Shown here: in pieces, positions 16,054 through 25,699 of the stretch | Numbering within the stretch: the stretch's first letter is position 1 | How the letters are laid out: each line of letters begins with the position of its first letter | From: an uncultured Phascolarctobacterium sp. | GTDB taxonomy: Bacteria > Bacillota > Negativicutes > Acidaminococcales > Acidaminococcaceae | Assembly: GCA_900552005.1 (NCBI GenBank) | Contig: URXU01000002.1 | Location: 1 to 64,000 of the forward strand | Direction of reading: 5' to 3' | Length of the DNA: 64,000 nt | Program-made: the position numbers and the translations under genes | Notes under the pieces: generated by a model | What the model saw: only the letters and a program-made list of their open reading frames with translations | The model's database searches: none | What the model was told of the DNA's origin: nothing

Positions 16054-17769
16054 TTATGCTCCACAAACACCGCACCGTTTACAGCCATCAAAGCACATGG
16101 GCGTAAATTTTCCTGCCTTGCTGCGTTCAAGCTCGGAAGCCAGATAGGCTTCACTAAAGCCCATATCCAAATGCTGCCAGGGCAAGGGCTGACCCGTAAT
16201 AAATTTTCTCTGCGCATAGGCTTCCAGATTATTTCCTCTATCCTTGAAGACATATTTTAACGGCCGGCCTGTAACATGCGCTTCTATCAGCATATCACCT
16301 GTCCGCCTGTCCCCGCGGGCTAAGGCAGCCTGCACAACGGTTTCTTTTAAAGACTCCGTAATCAGCTTAATGCGCCTGTTCTTTTTAAATGCTTCCTGCA
16401 GCATTTTAAAGCGGCGCTTCAATGTTTGCGTATCGCACAACGGCTCCCACTGATACGGAGTGAAAGGCTTGGGTACAAAAGCATTTACGGAAATCACCAG
16501 TTCACCTTTATTGCCTGCCGCATCCATTTTTTCCCTGATGCGCTCAATCATGGCAATCATTTCCGCAATATCAGTATCTTCTTCACCAGGCAAGCCAATC
16601 ATATAATACAGCTTAATATTCTTCATGCCCGCTGCTGCAGCCAGATCAATCGTATGGTATACATGTTCTTCCGTAATCCCCTTATTAATGCTGTCACGCA
16701 TTCTGGCGCTGCCTGCTTCCGGCGCCACGGTCATGGTCTGCTGACCACTGGCTGCCAGAGCCCGCGTCATATTCTCATCCAGTGTGTCAGCTCTCAGAGA
16801 AGCAACGGAAAAAGATATTTTTCTTTCAGCCAAAGCTGCCGTCAGCTCTTTAATCTGCGGATGATCCGAAACTGCCGCTCCCATTAAACCAATTTTTTTA
16901 GTTTTTGACGGACGCCTATCAATATCTGCCAAAATATTAGCCAGCGCTCTGGCCCGCGGTTTGCGGAAACAATATCCGGCCATGCAGAAACGGCAATGAC
17001 GGCCGCAGCCTCGCGCTACTTCGACAATGAACATATTTTCAAATTCAGTTTTATCAGTCACAATAGCTGAAGTATGCGGATAGGCATCAATGTCTTTTAC
17101 CCATTGCCTGCTGATTTGCGCCGGTACCCGCTCATCATGCCGCATACCGCAAAAAGAACCTGCAGCATCATACTCCGGTTCATAAAACCGCGGTACGTAT
17201 ACGCCGGGCAGCCGCGCTAATGACAGGAGCTTATCCTGCTTGCTGCCATCGCCGTAGACAACATCCAGTATCTGCTGTACTGCTTCTTCACCTTCACCAA
17301 TAACAAAAGCATCAGCAACTTCAGCCAAAGGTTCCGGATTAAAGGTAGCACAGGGACCGCCAATAATGACAAGCGGTTCTTTATCATTACGGTCAGCGGA
17401 CCGCAGCTTAATATGGCCCAAATCCAGCACAGTAAGTAAATTATCATAATCCATTTCAAAAGACAGCATAACAAACAATACATCAAAATCCGCCAATTGG
17501 CGCTGCGTTTCCAGACTCAGCAGCGCTGTTCTGCTTTTCTGATGCTCGCTTATCATAGCTGCATCCGGCAGAAAAAAACGCTCGCAGGCGCTGTCTTCCC
17601 GGCTATTAATCATTTGATATAAAATATGCATGCCAAGATTTGACATACCCAAATGATAAACATTAGGATAGATAAATGCTACCGAATGGCGTAATCCAGG
17701 CGGAAAAACCTGTGCGCCGCACTCTGACTCACGTAATTCTTTAAGCTTATTCTTGATTTTCCAGGACAA
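16054..17769 (-). CDS. TIGR03960-like radical SAM protein with B12-binding-like N-terminus
   Basis: A 571-residue protein. The N-terminal half resembles cobalamin-binding radical SAM enzymes (HLGMSNLGMHILYQMIN region). The radical SAM cluster motif is CGRHCRFCMAGYC near residue 250 and the C-terminus ends in a Cys-rich MCFDGCKRCGVCG tail. The family is widespread and of uncertain function, usually next to a DUF2344 protein, ribonuclease G and L21. Here it follows the polyphosphate kinase by 13 bases and is followed at once by pgeF, without DUF2344. Reaction unknown. Confidence 0.82.
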   Translation of the reverse strand: MSWKIKNKLKELRESECGAQVFPPGLRHSVAFIYPNVYHLGMSNLGMHILYQMINSREDSACERFFLPDAAMISEHQKSRTALLSLETQRQLADFDVLFVMLSFEMDYDNLLTVLDLGHIKLRSADRNDKEPLVIIGGPCATFNPEPLAEVADAFVIGEGEEAVQQILDVVYGDGSKQDKLLSLARLPGVYVPRFYEPEYDAAGSFCGMRHDERVPAQISRQWVKDIDAYPHTSAIVTDKTEFENMFIVEVARGCGRHCRFCMAGYCFRKPRARALANILADIDRRPSKTKKIGLMGAAVSDHPQIKELTAALAERKISFSVASLRADTLDENMTRALAASGQQTMTVAPEAGSARMRDSINKGITEEHVYHTIDLAAAAGMKNIKLYYMIGLPGEEDTDIAEMIAMIERIREKMDAAGNKGELVISVNAFVPKPFTPYQWEPLCDTQTLKRRFKMLQEAFKKNRRIKLITESLKETVVQAALARGDRRTGDMLIEAHVTGRPLKYVFKDRGNNLEAYAQRKFITGQPLPWQHLDMGFSEAYLASELERSKAGKFTPMCFDGCKRCGVCGA

Positions 17770-17782
17770 AATTTTACCTCAC

Positions 17783-19258
17783 TCAATTACTCTTATTTAA
17801 TTTCTTTTCAAATAAATCAATTACCGTCTGCAGTACTTTCAGCCGCGCATAATATTTATCATTACCTTCTACAATAGTCCAGGGAGCATAAGACGTATCT
17901 GTACGTATCAGCATTTCATTAACCGCATCTTCGTAAGCATCCCATTTTTCTCTGTTACGCCAGTCTTCATCAGTAATCTTCCAAAGCTTCTGTGGATTGC
18001 TTTCACGTTCTTTAAACCGCTTATACTGCTCGTCCTTATCAATATGCAGCCAGAATTTGGCAATGGCAATCCCATATTCCGCCCACTGCGCTTCCATATC
18101 TTTAATTTCGTCATAGGCGCGCTGCCATTCATGCGGTTGCGCAAAGCCCTCGATTCTTTCTACCATGACACGTCCATACCAGGTACGGTCAAAAATCGCA
18201 ATGCTGCCTGGTTTCGGCAAATTCAGCCAAAAGCGCCAAAGATAATGGAACTGTTTCTCAACAATATTAGGAGCCGATACCGGATTAACCGCATAGCCCA
18301 AAGGATCCAACGCTGCGGTCAGACGTCTGATGGCGCCGCCTTTGCCGGCTGCATCCCAGCCTTCAAAACCTATAACCGCAGGAATGCCGGCTTTAAACAT
18401 TTCAATCTGCAGAAGGCGCAGCCGCTCCTGGTACTTGTCCAGTTTCTCTTTATATTCGTTCTTACTTACCGTTTTATTTAAATCTACGCTGCCCAAAACA
18501 TTATAGTATTTTGCAGTACGCGGTATAACCTTGCATTCCTGACACGGAGCAGTTAAAGCATGCCCTACGCAATTAACAATAGCCTGGAAAATATTGATCT
18601 GCGCACTGCGTGTATCATCCGCCGCCACAATATGCCAGGGAGCATTGGCCGTATCCGTTGCTTCCAGCATTTTTTCATATCGATCCAAAAAATTTTTATA
18701 TTCGCCGCTTTCATCATAAGCCGGAGAAATTTCCTTCCAGGCCTTTCCCAGAGTTTTATAATTTTTGTTCAGATTTTCAGCCTGCTGTTTTTCTGAAATA
18801 TGCAGAAAGAATTTCAGCAAGATATAATTATCATCCGTAAGTTCCTTTTCAAAACTATTAATATGTTCAAAAGAAGCTTCCAGCCACTTATCCTTGTCCT
18901 TGCGGAATTCCACATCAAACTCATTTTTCAGATAGTACCAGCTGCGGTGATAAACCGTAATATTTCCTTTAGCCGGCAAATGCTGCCAGAAATAAGTAAA
19001 AAACGGCATACTGCGTTCTTCATCACTTAATTTTACTGAAGAAAAAACCTTAAAGCCACGGGCATCCATCTGCTGCATCATTTTATTGATAATGGTACTG
19101 CGCCTTGCCCCGCGCCAGCCTTCAAATATAATAATAATCGGCCTTTTGGCTTCTCGTGCCTGCCTCTGTACCTCTCCCAGCTTTTCTCCCAAAATATCCA
19201 TCGCGGCATTATAGTCTTCTTTAGAAAGTTTTTTATTCAAATCAAGTTTTTCCAGCAT
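17783..19258 (-). CDS. PPK2-family polyphosphate:AMP phosphotransferase (two-domain)
   Basis: A 491-residue protein made of two PPK2 kinase-like repeats. The first has FEGWRGARRSTIINKM (about 45-60) and the second FEGWDAAGKGGAIRRL (about 300-315), both Walker A-type loops. Each is followed by the FDRTWYGRVMVERIEGF- or YHRSWYYLKNEF-type lid region. The second repeat keeps the canonical GKGG loop; the first has GARR and is probably non-catalytic. Two-domain members phosphorylate AMP to ADP with polyphosphate. The ATG at 19258 with an AAAGGTG site 5 bases before it is preferred to the upstream TTG. Confidence 0.88.
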   Translation of the reverse strand: MLEKLDLNKKLSKEDYNAAMDILGEKLGEVQRQAREAKRPIIIIFEGWRGARRSTIINKMMQQMDARGFKVFSSVKLSDEERSMPFFTYFWQHLPAKGNITVYHRSWYYLKNEFDVEFRKDKDKWLEASFEHINSFEKELTDDNYILLKFFLHISEKQQAENLNKNYKTLGKAWKEISPAYDESGEYKNFLDRYEKMLEATDTANAPWHIVAADDTRSAQINIFQAIVNCVGHALTAPCQECKVIPRTAKYYNVLGSVDLNKTVSKNEYKEKLDKYQERLRLLQIEMFKAGIPAVIGFEGWDAAGKGGAIRRLTAALDPLGYAVNPVSAPNIVEKQFHYLWRFWLNLPKPGSIAIFDRTWYGRVMVERIEGFAQPHEWQRAYDEIKDMEAQWAEYGIAIAKFWLHIDKDEQYKRFKERESNPQKLWKITDEDWRNREKWDAYEDAVNEMLIRTDTSYAPWTIVEGNDKYYARLKVLQTVIDLFEKKLNKSN

Positions 19259-19301
19259 TTTTACACCTTTTTTCTTCAAGAATGTTTTAATCCTCTGTTA
19301 T

Positions 19302-19757
19302 TCAGAAATCACCCTTATATGGTTCAAGGCTGCGAGGCTTACCTAAAACCTCACTCATAATAAAACCGTTAACCAGTGCAGCATGCGTAAAGCATACTTT
19401 AACTGCTGCCGGCTGCTCCGGCTGTTGATGCCTGCTGCCGCATGCGGTTTGCGGCAGTTTATCAGCCACCGGACTCACCGGCTTAATACGTAAGGGTTCA
19501 CAATAGACTTTGCTTTCTGAATCAGTAACTATCTGTTCTTTAGCTGCCGGTTTGCGTTTCTCTTTCAGCTTACGCTCAAACTCCGCTGCCAAATCACGTT
19601 TTTTCGGGAGCGTACTTTCCTTATTTTCCGTTTTTTCCGGCAGCTTTCTGTTTTTCTGCTGCATCGACTGCAGCAAGCTAAATAATAACCGCCAGAGAAT
19701 AATAACAACCAGCAACGGCAGCAGAGTACTCATGAGACTGATAACCACATACATCAT
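19302..19757 (-). CDS. Small membrane-anchored protein of unknown function, next to floA
   Basis: I do not recognise a named family. The 151-residue product has one N-terminal membrane segment (about 4-25), a basic/charged stretch (about 30-75), a Pro-rich linker and a C-terminal ALVNGFIMSEVLGKPRSLEP motif. The last resembles a short motif I recall from small Firmicutes membrane proteins (consensus like AEILGPPR). It begins 9 bases after floA and ends 43 bases before the PPK2 gene, so it is co-transcribed with the flotillin pair. A scaffold or adaptor role in FloA microdomains is only a guess from position. Confidence 0.6.
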   Translation of the reverse strand: MMYVVISLMSTLLPLLVVIILWRLLFSLLQSMQQKNRKLPEKTENKESTLPKKRDLAAEFERKLKEKRKPAAKEQIVTDSESKVYCEPLRIKPVSPVADKLPQTACGSRHQQPEQPAAVKVCFTHAALVNGFIMSEVLGKPRSLEPYKGDF

Positions 19758-19766
19758 CCTGCCTCC

Positions 19767-20774
19767 TTATTTACCGTTCTGCGGTTTCTCCTGTGCCTGC
19801 GGACTTACTTCGGCAATAGTTTTGCGCATTTCCGTATCGGCATTGATATTATTCATGCGATAGTAGTCCATAACACCCAGCCGGCCGTTAGCCAAAGCTT
19901 CAGCCAGCGCAGCCGGTACTTTAGCCTGTTCTTCCACAACTTTTGCCTGCATTTCCTGAGTATACGCTTTCATTTCCTGTTCTTTGGCTACAGCCATGGC
20001 ACGGCGTTCTTCCGCTCTGGCCTGGGCAATGCGTTTATCAGCTTCCGCCTGGTCCGTCATCAAAGCCGCACCAATATTGCGTCCCACATCTACATCGGCA
20101 ATATCTATGGAAAGAATCTCAAAAGCAGTACCTGCATCAAGGCCTTTTTCTAATACTGTCTTAGAAATATAATCGGGATTTTCCAAAACTTTGCTATGGT
20201 CAAGAGAAGAACCTACATTGGTAACTATACCTTCGCCGACACGGGCAATAATTGTTGCTTCGCCGGCACCGCCAACCAATCTGTCAATATTAGCACGTAC
20301 CGTGACTCTTGCCTTAACTTTCAGTTCAATGCCGTCTTTAGCCACTGCTGAAACTACCGGTGTTTCAATAACTTCCGGATTGACGCTCATCTGCACTGCT
20401 TCCAGCACATTACGGCCTGCCAGATCAATTGCGCAGCTGCGTTCAAAGCTCAGAGGAATCTGTGCTCTGTGCGCAGCAATCAAAGCATCAATAACGCGGT
20501 CAACATTACCGCCTGCCAGATAATGCGCTTCTAACTGATTTACGTTAACATCTATGCCCGCTTTATTAGCCTTAATTAAAGGCAAAACAATTTTCGAAGC
20601 CGGTACCCTTCTTAAGCGCATGCCCACTAAATTAAAAATACCAACATTTACGCCTGCGGCAATAGCCGAAATCCATAAACCAAGAGGTACAAAATTCAAA
20701 AATACCGCTATGCCAACAATAACTATAACAAATACAAAACCACTGTTAAAAATAAAATTGAGTATATCAAACAT
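19767..20774 (-). CDS. floA: Flotillin-like protein FloA
   Basis: A 335-residue membrane-microdomain scaffold. An N-terminal hydrophobic hairpin (about 5-45) precedes an SPFH/PHB-like domain (to about 230) and an Ala/Glu-rich coiled coil (about 235-300), and the chain ends in a short charged tail. Length equals the Bacillus YqfA/FloA family. It lies 18 bases after an NfeD-family gene; nfeD and flotillin genes are classically paired, and the partners act together at the membrane. Confidence 0.95.
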   Translation of the reverse strand: MFDILNFIFNSGFVFVIVIVGIAVFLNFVPLGLWISAIAAGVNVGIFNLVGMRLRRVPASKIVLPLIKANKAGIDVNVNQLEAHYLAGGNVDRVIDALIAAHRAQIPLSFERSCAIDLAGRNVLEAVQMSVNPEVIETPVVSAVAKDGIELKVKARVTVRANIDRLVGGAGEATIIARVGEGIVTNVGSSLDHSKVLENPDYISKTVLEKGLDAGTAFEILSIDIADVDVGRNIGAALMTDQAEADKRIAQARAEERRAMAVAKEQEMKAYTQEMQAKVVEEQAKVPAALAEALANGRLGVMDYYRMNNINADTEMRKTIAEVSPQAQEKPQNGK

Positions 20775-20792
20775 AAAATCATCTCCTTTTTC

Positions 20793-21263
20793 TTATGCTT
20801 TTCTGACAAAAATCTTACTGCCTTCTACTTTGACAATCAACACCTTGACATCTTTATCAATATAATCGCCAAAGCTGCTGACATCAATTCTCTCATTATC
20901 AAGCAGGATGGTTCCTGCCGGCCTCAGCGGCGTAACAGTTATTGCCGTACGGTTCAGCAGCTTGCTAAAGTCCCTGCTGCCTGTATACCCATCTGCATTT
21001 TTCTGTTTCTCCCACAAAATTAACGGATTCCATTTACTGTCCCGCGGCAAATACAGGCAGAAGAAAAATAACGCAGCGCCTAAAAGCAAATACATCCCGG
21101 CTAACAGTAGAAACGCATTTAGCCCTCCGCCCATAAGAAAATAACCGCCCGCAGTCAGAAACCCCAAACCCAGAATGCCAAATATGCCAAATCCTGGAAT
21201 TAACAGCTCAATAAACAATAAAACCGCTCCGGCTATCAGCATTTTATATTCCACCGGCATCAT
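20793..21263 (-). CDS. NfeD-family membrane protein (short form)
   Basis: A 156-residue protein with three to four membrane segments (about 7-75) and a C-terminal OB-fold NfeD domain (about 95-155, with TAITVTPLRPAGTILLDNER). It lacks the ClpP-like protease domain of long NfeD proteins. It is the membrane partner of the flotillin immediately downstream. Confidence 0.9.
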   Translation of the reverse strand: MMPVEYKMLIAGAVLLFIELLIPGFGIFGILGLGFLTAGGYFLMGGGLNAFLLLAGMYLLLGAALFFFCLYLPRDSKWNPLILWEKQKNADGYTGSRDFSKLLNRTAITVTPLRPAGTILLDNERIDVSSFGDYIDKDVKVLIVKVEGSKIFVRKA

Positions 21264-21399
21264 GCAACCTCCATTAAAATTATTTAGCTAATATAAGTAT
21301 AACAGACTTTAATAGGTGAAACAAAAAAATTCTTGTCACTTCTATAATATATCTGCGGCAAGAATGTAAATCTTTGATATGCTCTTTTAAGACAAAAAA

Positions 21400-21428
21400 A
21401 TAACCGTGCTGCTTACAGCACGGTTATT
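21400..21428 (-). terminator. Intrinsic terminator after yqeY
   Basis: AATAACCGTGCTG pairs with CAGCACGGTTATT around a CTTA loop, with a T-rich tail on the minus strand. Confidence 0.92.
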
Positions 21429-21434
21429 GTTTAC

Positions 21435-21884
21435 TCATTTAAGTAATTCACGAACCATGGCATTAATACGTTTGCCATCGGCACGTCCCTTGGTTTTGGC
21501 CATTACAGCCGGCATTACTTTACCCATGTCTTTCATGGTAGCGGCGCCAACTTCAGCAACAACTTCGGCAACAATGCCTTTTAATTCTTCATCACTCAAG
21601 GCTTCCGGAAGATATTTTTTCAAAATCTTAATCTCTTCCTCAGCCTGGGCAACCAATTCACTGCGTCCGGCTTTTTGGAATTCTTCCAAAGAATCCTGGC
21701 GCATTTTGACCTCTTTCATCAAGACAGCCAGAACTTCATCATCAGTAAGCTCCTTTTTGTCATTGATTTCAACATTTTTAATATTAGCACGAACCATACG
21801 AATAACAGACAAACGCAATTTGCCGTTTTCTCTGTCTTTCATGGCTTGCTTCATATCTTCAGTCAATTGGTCTTTTATGGACAT
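21435..21884 (-). CDS. GatB/YqeY domain-containing protein
   Basis: A 149-residue helical protein of the YqeY family, homologous to the C-terminal tRNA-recognition domain of GatB amidotransferase subunits. It has the family phrases LRLSVIRMVRANIKNVEI and KYLPEALSDEEL. The ATG at 21884 follows a GGAGGC site by 8 bases and is preferred over an upstream TTG. It is co-transcribed behind rpsU, as in many Firmicutes. Its cellular role is not established. Confidence 0.92.
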   Translation of the reverse strand: MSIKDQLTEDMKQAMKDRENGKLRLSVIRMVRANIKNVEINDKKELTDDEVLAVLMKEVKMRQDSLEEFQKAGRSELVAQAEEEIKILKKYLPEALSDEELKGIVAEVVAEVGAATMKDMGKVMPAVMAKTKGRADGKRINAMVRELLK

Positions 21885-21899
21885 ACAGCCCGCCTCCAA

Positions 21900-22076
21900 T
21901 TATCTGGTTTTACGTTTTCTGGCTGCTTCGGATTTTTTCTTACGGGCAACGCTGGGTTTTTCATAATGTTCGCGTTTTCTAACCTCAGAAAGAATACCTG
22001 CCTTTTGGGTTGCTCTTTTAAATCTGCGCAAAGCGCTGTCTAAAGTTTCGTTTTTGCCAACTTTAATTTCTGCCAT
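21900..22076 (-). CDS. rpsU: 30S ribosomal protein S21
   Basis: A 58-residue basic protein that begins [19 protein letters not shown] and ends in a Lys/Arg-rich tail, the full S21 length. The ATG at 22076 is preceded by a GGGAGGGAG site; a longer reading to 22154 adds unrelated residues. It sits between hinT and yqeY in the conserved gene order. Confidence 0.97.
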   Translation of the reverse strand: MAEIKVGKNETLDSALRRFKRATQKAGILSEVRKREHYEKPSVARKKKSEAARKRKTR

Positions 22077-22195
22077 CTGTTCTCCCTCCCTCCACACACT
22101 TAGGGAAGTGTATATGCAATTTATCGTTGCTGGATGAAAATCACCCAGAAACACTTACTAATCTATTATATAAGAAAGTAATCTTAATGTCAAGA

Positions 22196-22534
22196 TTAGC
22201 AGGGAGGCCAGCCCAAAGCTTTTCCGCCGATAACGTGGATATGCAGATGATTTACTGTTTGTCCGCCTTCTTCACCAGTATTAATGACCAGACGGAAACC
22301 TTTTTCTGCAATGCCGGTCTGTTCAGCAATGGTTTTTACCTTGCCCAGCATATAGGCAAGCAGTTCCGGAGCAGCAGTGGTTACATTGGCAGTATGTTCT
22401 TTCGGCAGCAGCAGCACATGTACGGGAGCAGCCGGAGCCACATCATAAATGGCAATCATTTTTTCATCTTCATAAACTTTATTGGAAGGAATTTCTCCTT
22501 TAATAATTCTGCAGAAAACACAATCTTCGCTCAT
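22196..22534 (-). CDS. HIT-family nucleotide hydrolase (HinT-like)
   Basis: A 112-residue histidine-triad protein that hydrolyses purine nucleoside phosphoramidates. The C-terminal triad HLHIHVIGG is intact, and CVFCRIIKGEIPSNKVYEDE opens the protein, as in HinT. It follows mtaB by 63 bases in the same direction, matching the conserved prmA-rsmE-mtaB-hinT-rpsU order. Confidence 0.95.
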   Translation of the reverse strand: MSEDCVFCRIIKGEIPSNKVYEDEKMIAIYDVAPAAPVHVLLLPKEHTANVTTAAPELLAYMLGKVKTIAEQTGIAEKGFRLVINTGEEGGQTVNHLHIHVIGGKALGWPPC

Positions 22535-22597
22535 ATGCAGAACCTCCTCTCATTTATCTTAGAAAATTTCTCCGCTGAACAGAAAATTCCTGCTAAA

Positions 22598-23911
22598 TCA
22601 TAAAATATTTACCAGCTCGCCTTGCAGAAAATCATCACTGATGCCAAGAATTTTTACGCGCCCGATTTCTCCGCACAGCTTGCTGTCCCCCGCTGCCACA
22701 ATACGCAGATAATCACCAGCCAAGCCTTCAATATGTGTTTCATCTACAGGCTGTTCAAATAATACCTCCACAGTCTTGCCCACAATGCTTTCCATAGCTT
22801 TGCGCTGCAGCTTTTCGTCCAATTCAGCCAGCAATGCCGCCCGCCGCTGCTTTACGTTGTCCTCAACCTGCTGGGGCATTTTCTCTGCCGGAGTACCCTT
22901 TCTGCGGGAGTAAGGAAAGACATGCATCTTAGCAAAACCGCAGCTTTCCGCAAAACGCAATGTTTCCTGAAAATCTTCGTCAGTTTCTCCCGGAAAGCCA
23001 ACGATGATATCAGTTGTGATCATAATATCCGGCAAAATACTTCTGATTTGCTGCAGCAGCTCACGGAAGCGTGCCGTGTCATATGGTCTGTGCATGGCAC
23101 GCAAAATCTTATCACAACCGGACTGCAGCGGCAAATGCAGATGACGGCAAAGCCTTGCGTCTTGCTGCATCAAATTCAGCAGCTGAGGTTCAACCTCTAC
23201 TGATTCCAAAGAGCCAAGCCGCAATCTTTTCAGCCCAGGAACACTCAGAGCCGCTTTGACTGCATCATATAAAGAAGGACCATCGGGCTGTTCCTTACCG
23301 TAACAGCCAAGATGAATGCCAATCAGCACTACTTCCTTATAACCGGCTGCCACAAGCTTGCTGACTTCCTGCCGGATGCTTTCCAGACTGCGGCTGCGCA
23401 GCGGTCCGCGGGCATAAGGAATAATGCAGTAGGTACAGAACTGATTGCAGCCCTCCTGAATTTTTAAGAAGGCCCTTGTTCTGCCGGTATCAGTACCGGC
23501 AACCAGTTCCTCAAATTGTGTCTGCACAGTCATCTTATGCACATTATCCAGTACCTCATGTTCCTTATCTGCCAAAGCCTGCTCTACCAGTTCAACAATG
23601 CGTCCGCGTTCCTGATTGCCGATAATTACATCCACACCGGCAATGGCTTTCACCTCTTCCGGAGCTGTCTGCGGGTAGCAGCCGGTTACCACGGTCAGCG
23701 CTAATGGATTGCTGCGCACAGCGCGATTAATAATCTGACGTGATTTGCGCTGCCCCATATTGGTTACGACGCAGGTATTAATCAGATAAATATCTGCCTG
23801 TTCCTGAAAGCCGACGATTTGATAGCCTGCCGCACGAAAAATAGCTTCCATACTGGCCGTATCCGCCTGATTGACCTTGCATCCCAGCGTATAAAAAGCA
23901 ATTCTCTTCAT
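22598..23911 (-). CDS. mtaB: tRNA (t6A37) methylthiotransferase MtaB
   Basis: A 437-residue radical SAM methylthiotransferase that converts t6A37 to ms2t6A37 in ANN-decoding tRNAs. The N-terminal UPF0004 domain carries its own iron-sulfur cysteines (first in LGCKVNQ, C11). The radical SAM motif is CNQFCTYCIIPYARG, and a TRAM-like C-terminus follows. It starts 8 bases after rsmE, within the prmA cluster. MiaB is excluded by the GCKVNQ start and gene context. Confidence 0.93.
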   Translation of the reverse strand: MKRIAFYTLGCKVNQADTASMEAIFRAAGYQIVGFQEQADIYLINTCVVTNMGQRKSRQIINRAVRSNPLALTVVTGCYPQTAPEEVKAIAGVDVIIGNQERGRIVELVEQALADKEHEVLDNVHKMTVQTQFEELVAGTDTGRTRAFLKIQEGCNQFCTYCIIPYARGPLRSRSLESIRQEVSKLVAAGYKEVVLIGIHLGCYGKEQPDGPSLYDAVKAALSVPGLKRLRLGSLESVEVEPQLLNLMQQDARLCRHLHLPLQSGCDKILRAMHRPYDTARFRELLQQIRSILPDIMITTDIIVGFPGETDEDFQETLRFAESCGFAKMHVFPYSRRKGTPAEKMPQQVEDNVKQRRAALLAELDEKLQRKAMESIVGKTVEVLFEQPVDETHIEGLAGDYLRIVAAGDSKLCGEIGRVKILGISDDFLQGELVNIL

Positions 23912-23919
23912 TGAATTAT

Positions 23920-24654
23920 TTATTCTCCTAAATCTCCTGTTTCATATAAAATAGCCGAAAGGGCCACTAAACCTGCGGTTTCAGCCCGCAAAATGCGCCT
24001 GCCCAAACTTACCGGCACCGCTCCGCAATTTCTTGCCTGCTGCAGTTCTGTTTCACTAATGCCGCCTTCCGGACCAATGATAAGCAGTAATTCTTCCAGC
24101 GGCTTGCATTGCTGCAGAGCGCTTTTCAAGCCCAGACGGTCTTCACATTCATACGCAATAATCTTATGCTGCAGATCATTGGCTGCCAGCATCTGCGCAA
24201 CCGTCTGCACCTGCTGAACCTGAGGAATAATATCTCTTTTACTCTGTTTAGCAGCCGCTTCGGCAATCTTCTGCCACCGCTCCACTTTCTTAACCGCTTT
24301 TATTCCTTCCAAGCGTACAACAGAATGTTCCATGGCAACCGGCACGATACTATTAACACCCATTTCCACGGCTTTTTGAATGATAAAGTCCATTTTTTCG
24401 CCTTTAGCCAATCCCTGAGCCAATGTTATTTTTACTGAAGGCTCGTGAGTTTCGGCCAGCTTCTCCAGGCAGCGCACTGTAACCGTGTCCTGCTGCAAAG
24501 TGCTGATAGCCGCAAGAGCGGTTACTCCGTCATCACTGACAATCTGGATTTGATCACCGGGCTGCATGCGCAGCACCTTGCTGATATGACGCGCATCCAC
24601 ATCACGTATAGTCATCTCAGGCGCATAAGGCTGCGGAATAAAAAATCTATGCAT
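23920..24654 (-). CDS. rsmE: 16S rRNA m3U1498 methyltransferase
   Basis: A 244-residue SPOUT methyltransferase. An N-terminal PUA-like domain (about 1-70) precedes the knotted SAM-binding domain, with conserved IIGPEGGISETEL and LGRRILRAETA motifs. It modifies U1498 near the decoding centre of 16S rRNA. It directly abuts prmA and mtaB. Confidence 0.96.
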   Translation of the reverse strand: MHRFFIPQPYAPEMTIRDVDARHISKVLRMQPGDQIQIVSDDGVTALAAISTLQQDTVTVRCLEKLAETHEPSVKITLAQGLAKGEKMDFIIQKAVEMGVNSIVPVAMEHSVVRLEGIKAVKKVERWQKIAEAAAKQSKRDIIPQVQQVQTVAQMLAANDLQHKIIAYECEDRLGLKSALQQCKPLEELLLIIGPEGGISETELQQARNCGAVPVSLGRRILRAETAGLVALSAILYETGDLGE

Positions 24655-25590
24655 TTATTTCACCTTGCTCATCTGCATTACAACCCAGCCGCCTTTTTCA
24701 TCCACGTGGTCTACCTGCATGCCAACGGCAGCAGCAGCCTGTTCAACATCTGCACGACGGTCGCTGATAATACCGCTTGCCAAAAAAATACCGTCATCTT
24801 TCAGTTTTCCGGGAATATCTTTCAACAGCATAATGATAATATCAGCAATAATATTGGCAATAATAACGTCAGCCTTGCCTTCCGTACCGCGCAGCAAGTC
24901 ACCTTCTTTAACGTCAATCTTCGCTTCCAGATTATTGGCGGCAATATTTTCACGTGCCACTTTTACGGCTACTGCATCAATATCTACGGCTTTAACTGAC
25001 TTGGCGCCCAATAGCGCGGCAGCAATCGCCAAAATACCGCTGCCAGTTCCTACATCGAATACTTCCGCACCGGCCGGCATAACTTTTTCCAGCCGCGCCA
25101 TGCACATATTGGTAGTATGATGTGTGCCGGTACCGAAAGCCATACCCGGATCAATCTTGATTACATGCTCTCCCTGCTCAGGAGTATATTCTTCCCAGCT
25201 GGGTTTGATAACCAGGCTCTGACCAACATGCGTCACATGAAAATATTGTTTCCATTCATTGGCCCAGTCTCTTTCCGTCAGCTTACGAAATCTGATATTG
25301 CCAAAACGGAATTTGCCTATACGCTGCTCTACTGCAGCCAAAGCTTCATCAATCTGACGCAGGCGGCCCTGCAATTTATCATCATCAGCATAATAGGCGC
25401 TGACGGTAACAATTTCCGTATTTTCCTGTTCCGGAATATCACACAGTTCCCAGGTGCCGCTGCTGCGCAGATTGTTAATCAGCTGCGGATCCTCAATAGC
25501 CACGCCGCTGGTACCGGCACTGGTCAGAATATCCGCAACCGCTTCTACTGCTTCGTGGGTTACCTGTACATTGACTTCCATCCACTGCAT
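24655..25590 (-). CDS. prmA: Ribosomal protein L11 methyltransferase
   Basis: A 311-residue enzyme that trimethylates L11. The N-terminal substrate-recognition domain is followed by a Rossmann methyltransferase with DVGTGSGILAIAA (SAM motif I), an HHTT block before it and an NIIADIIIML strand after it. First gene of the prmA-rsmE-mtaB-hinT run; dnaJ, its usual upstream neighbour, is absent here and ilvA is divergent instead. Confidence 0.97.
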   Translation of the reverse strand: MQWMEVNVQVTHEAVEAVADILTSAGTSGVAIEDPQLINNLRSSGTWELCDIPEQENTEIVTVSAYYADDDKLQGRLRQIDEALAAVEQRIGKFRFGNIRFRKLTERDWANEWKQYFHVTHVGQSLVIKPSWEEYTPEQGEHVIKIDPGMAFGTGTHHTTNMCMARLEKVMPAGAEVFDVGTGSGILAIAAALLGAKSVKAVDIDAVAVKVARENIAANNLEAKIDVKEGDLLRGTEGKADVIIANIIADIIIMLLKDIPGKLKDDGIFLASGIISDRRADVEQAAAAVGMQVDHVDEKGGWVVMQMSKVK

Positions 25591-25699
25591 TGTTCTGCCC
25601 CATTTCTTTTATGATAATTTTTTCTCTGCAAGATAAACGGCCATTGCCATTTTCGACTCTTTAAAGTATAGCATAGATAAAGGCTTTTCATCAAATTTA

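Noticed and set aside
16054..16253. N-terminal extension of pgeF into the radical SAM gene
   Set aside because: The extension overlaps the end of a conserved frame and lacks family residues; the ATG at 16052 fits the tight operon spacing.
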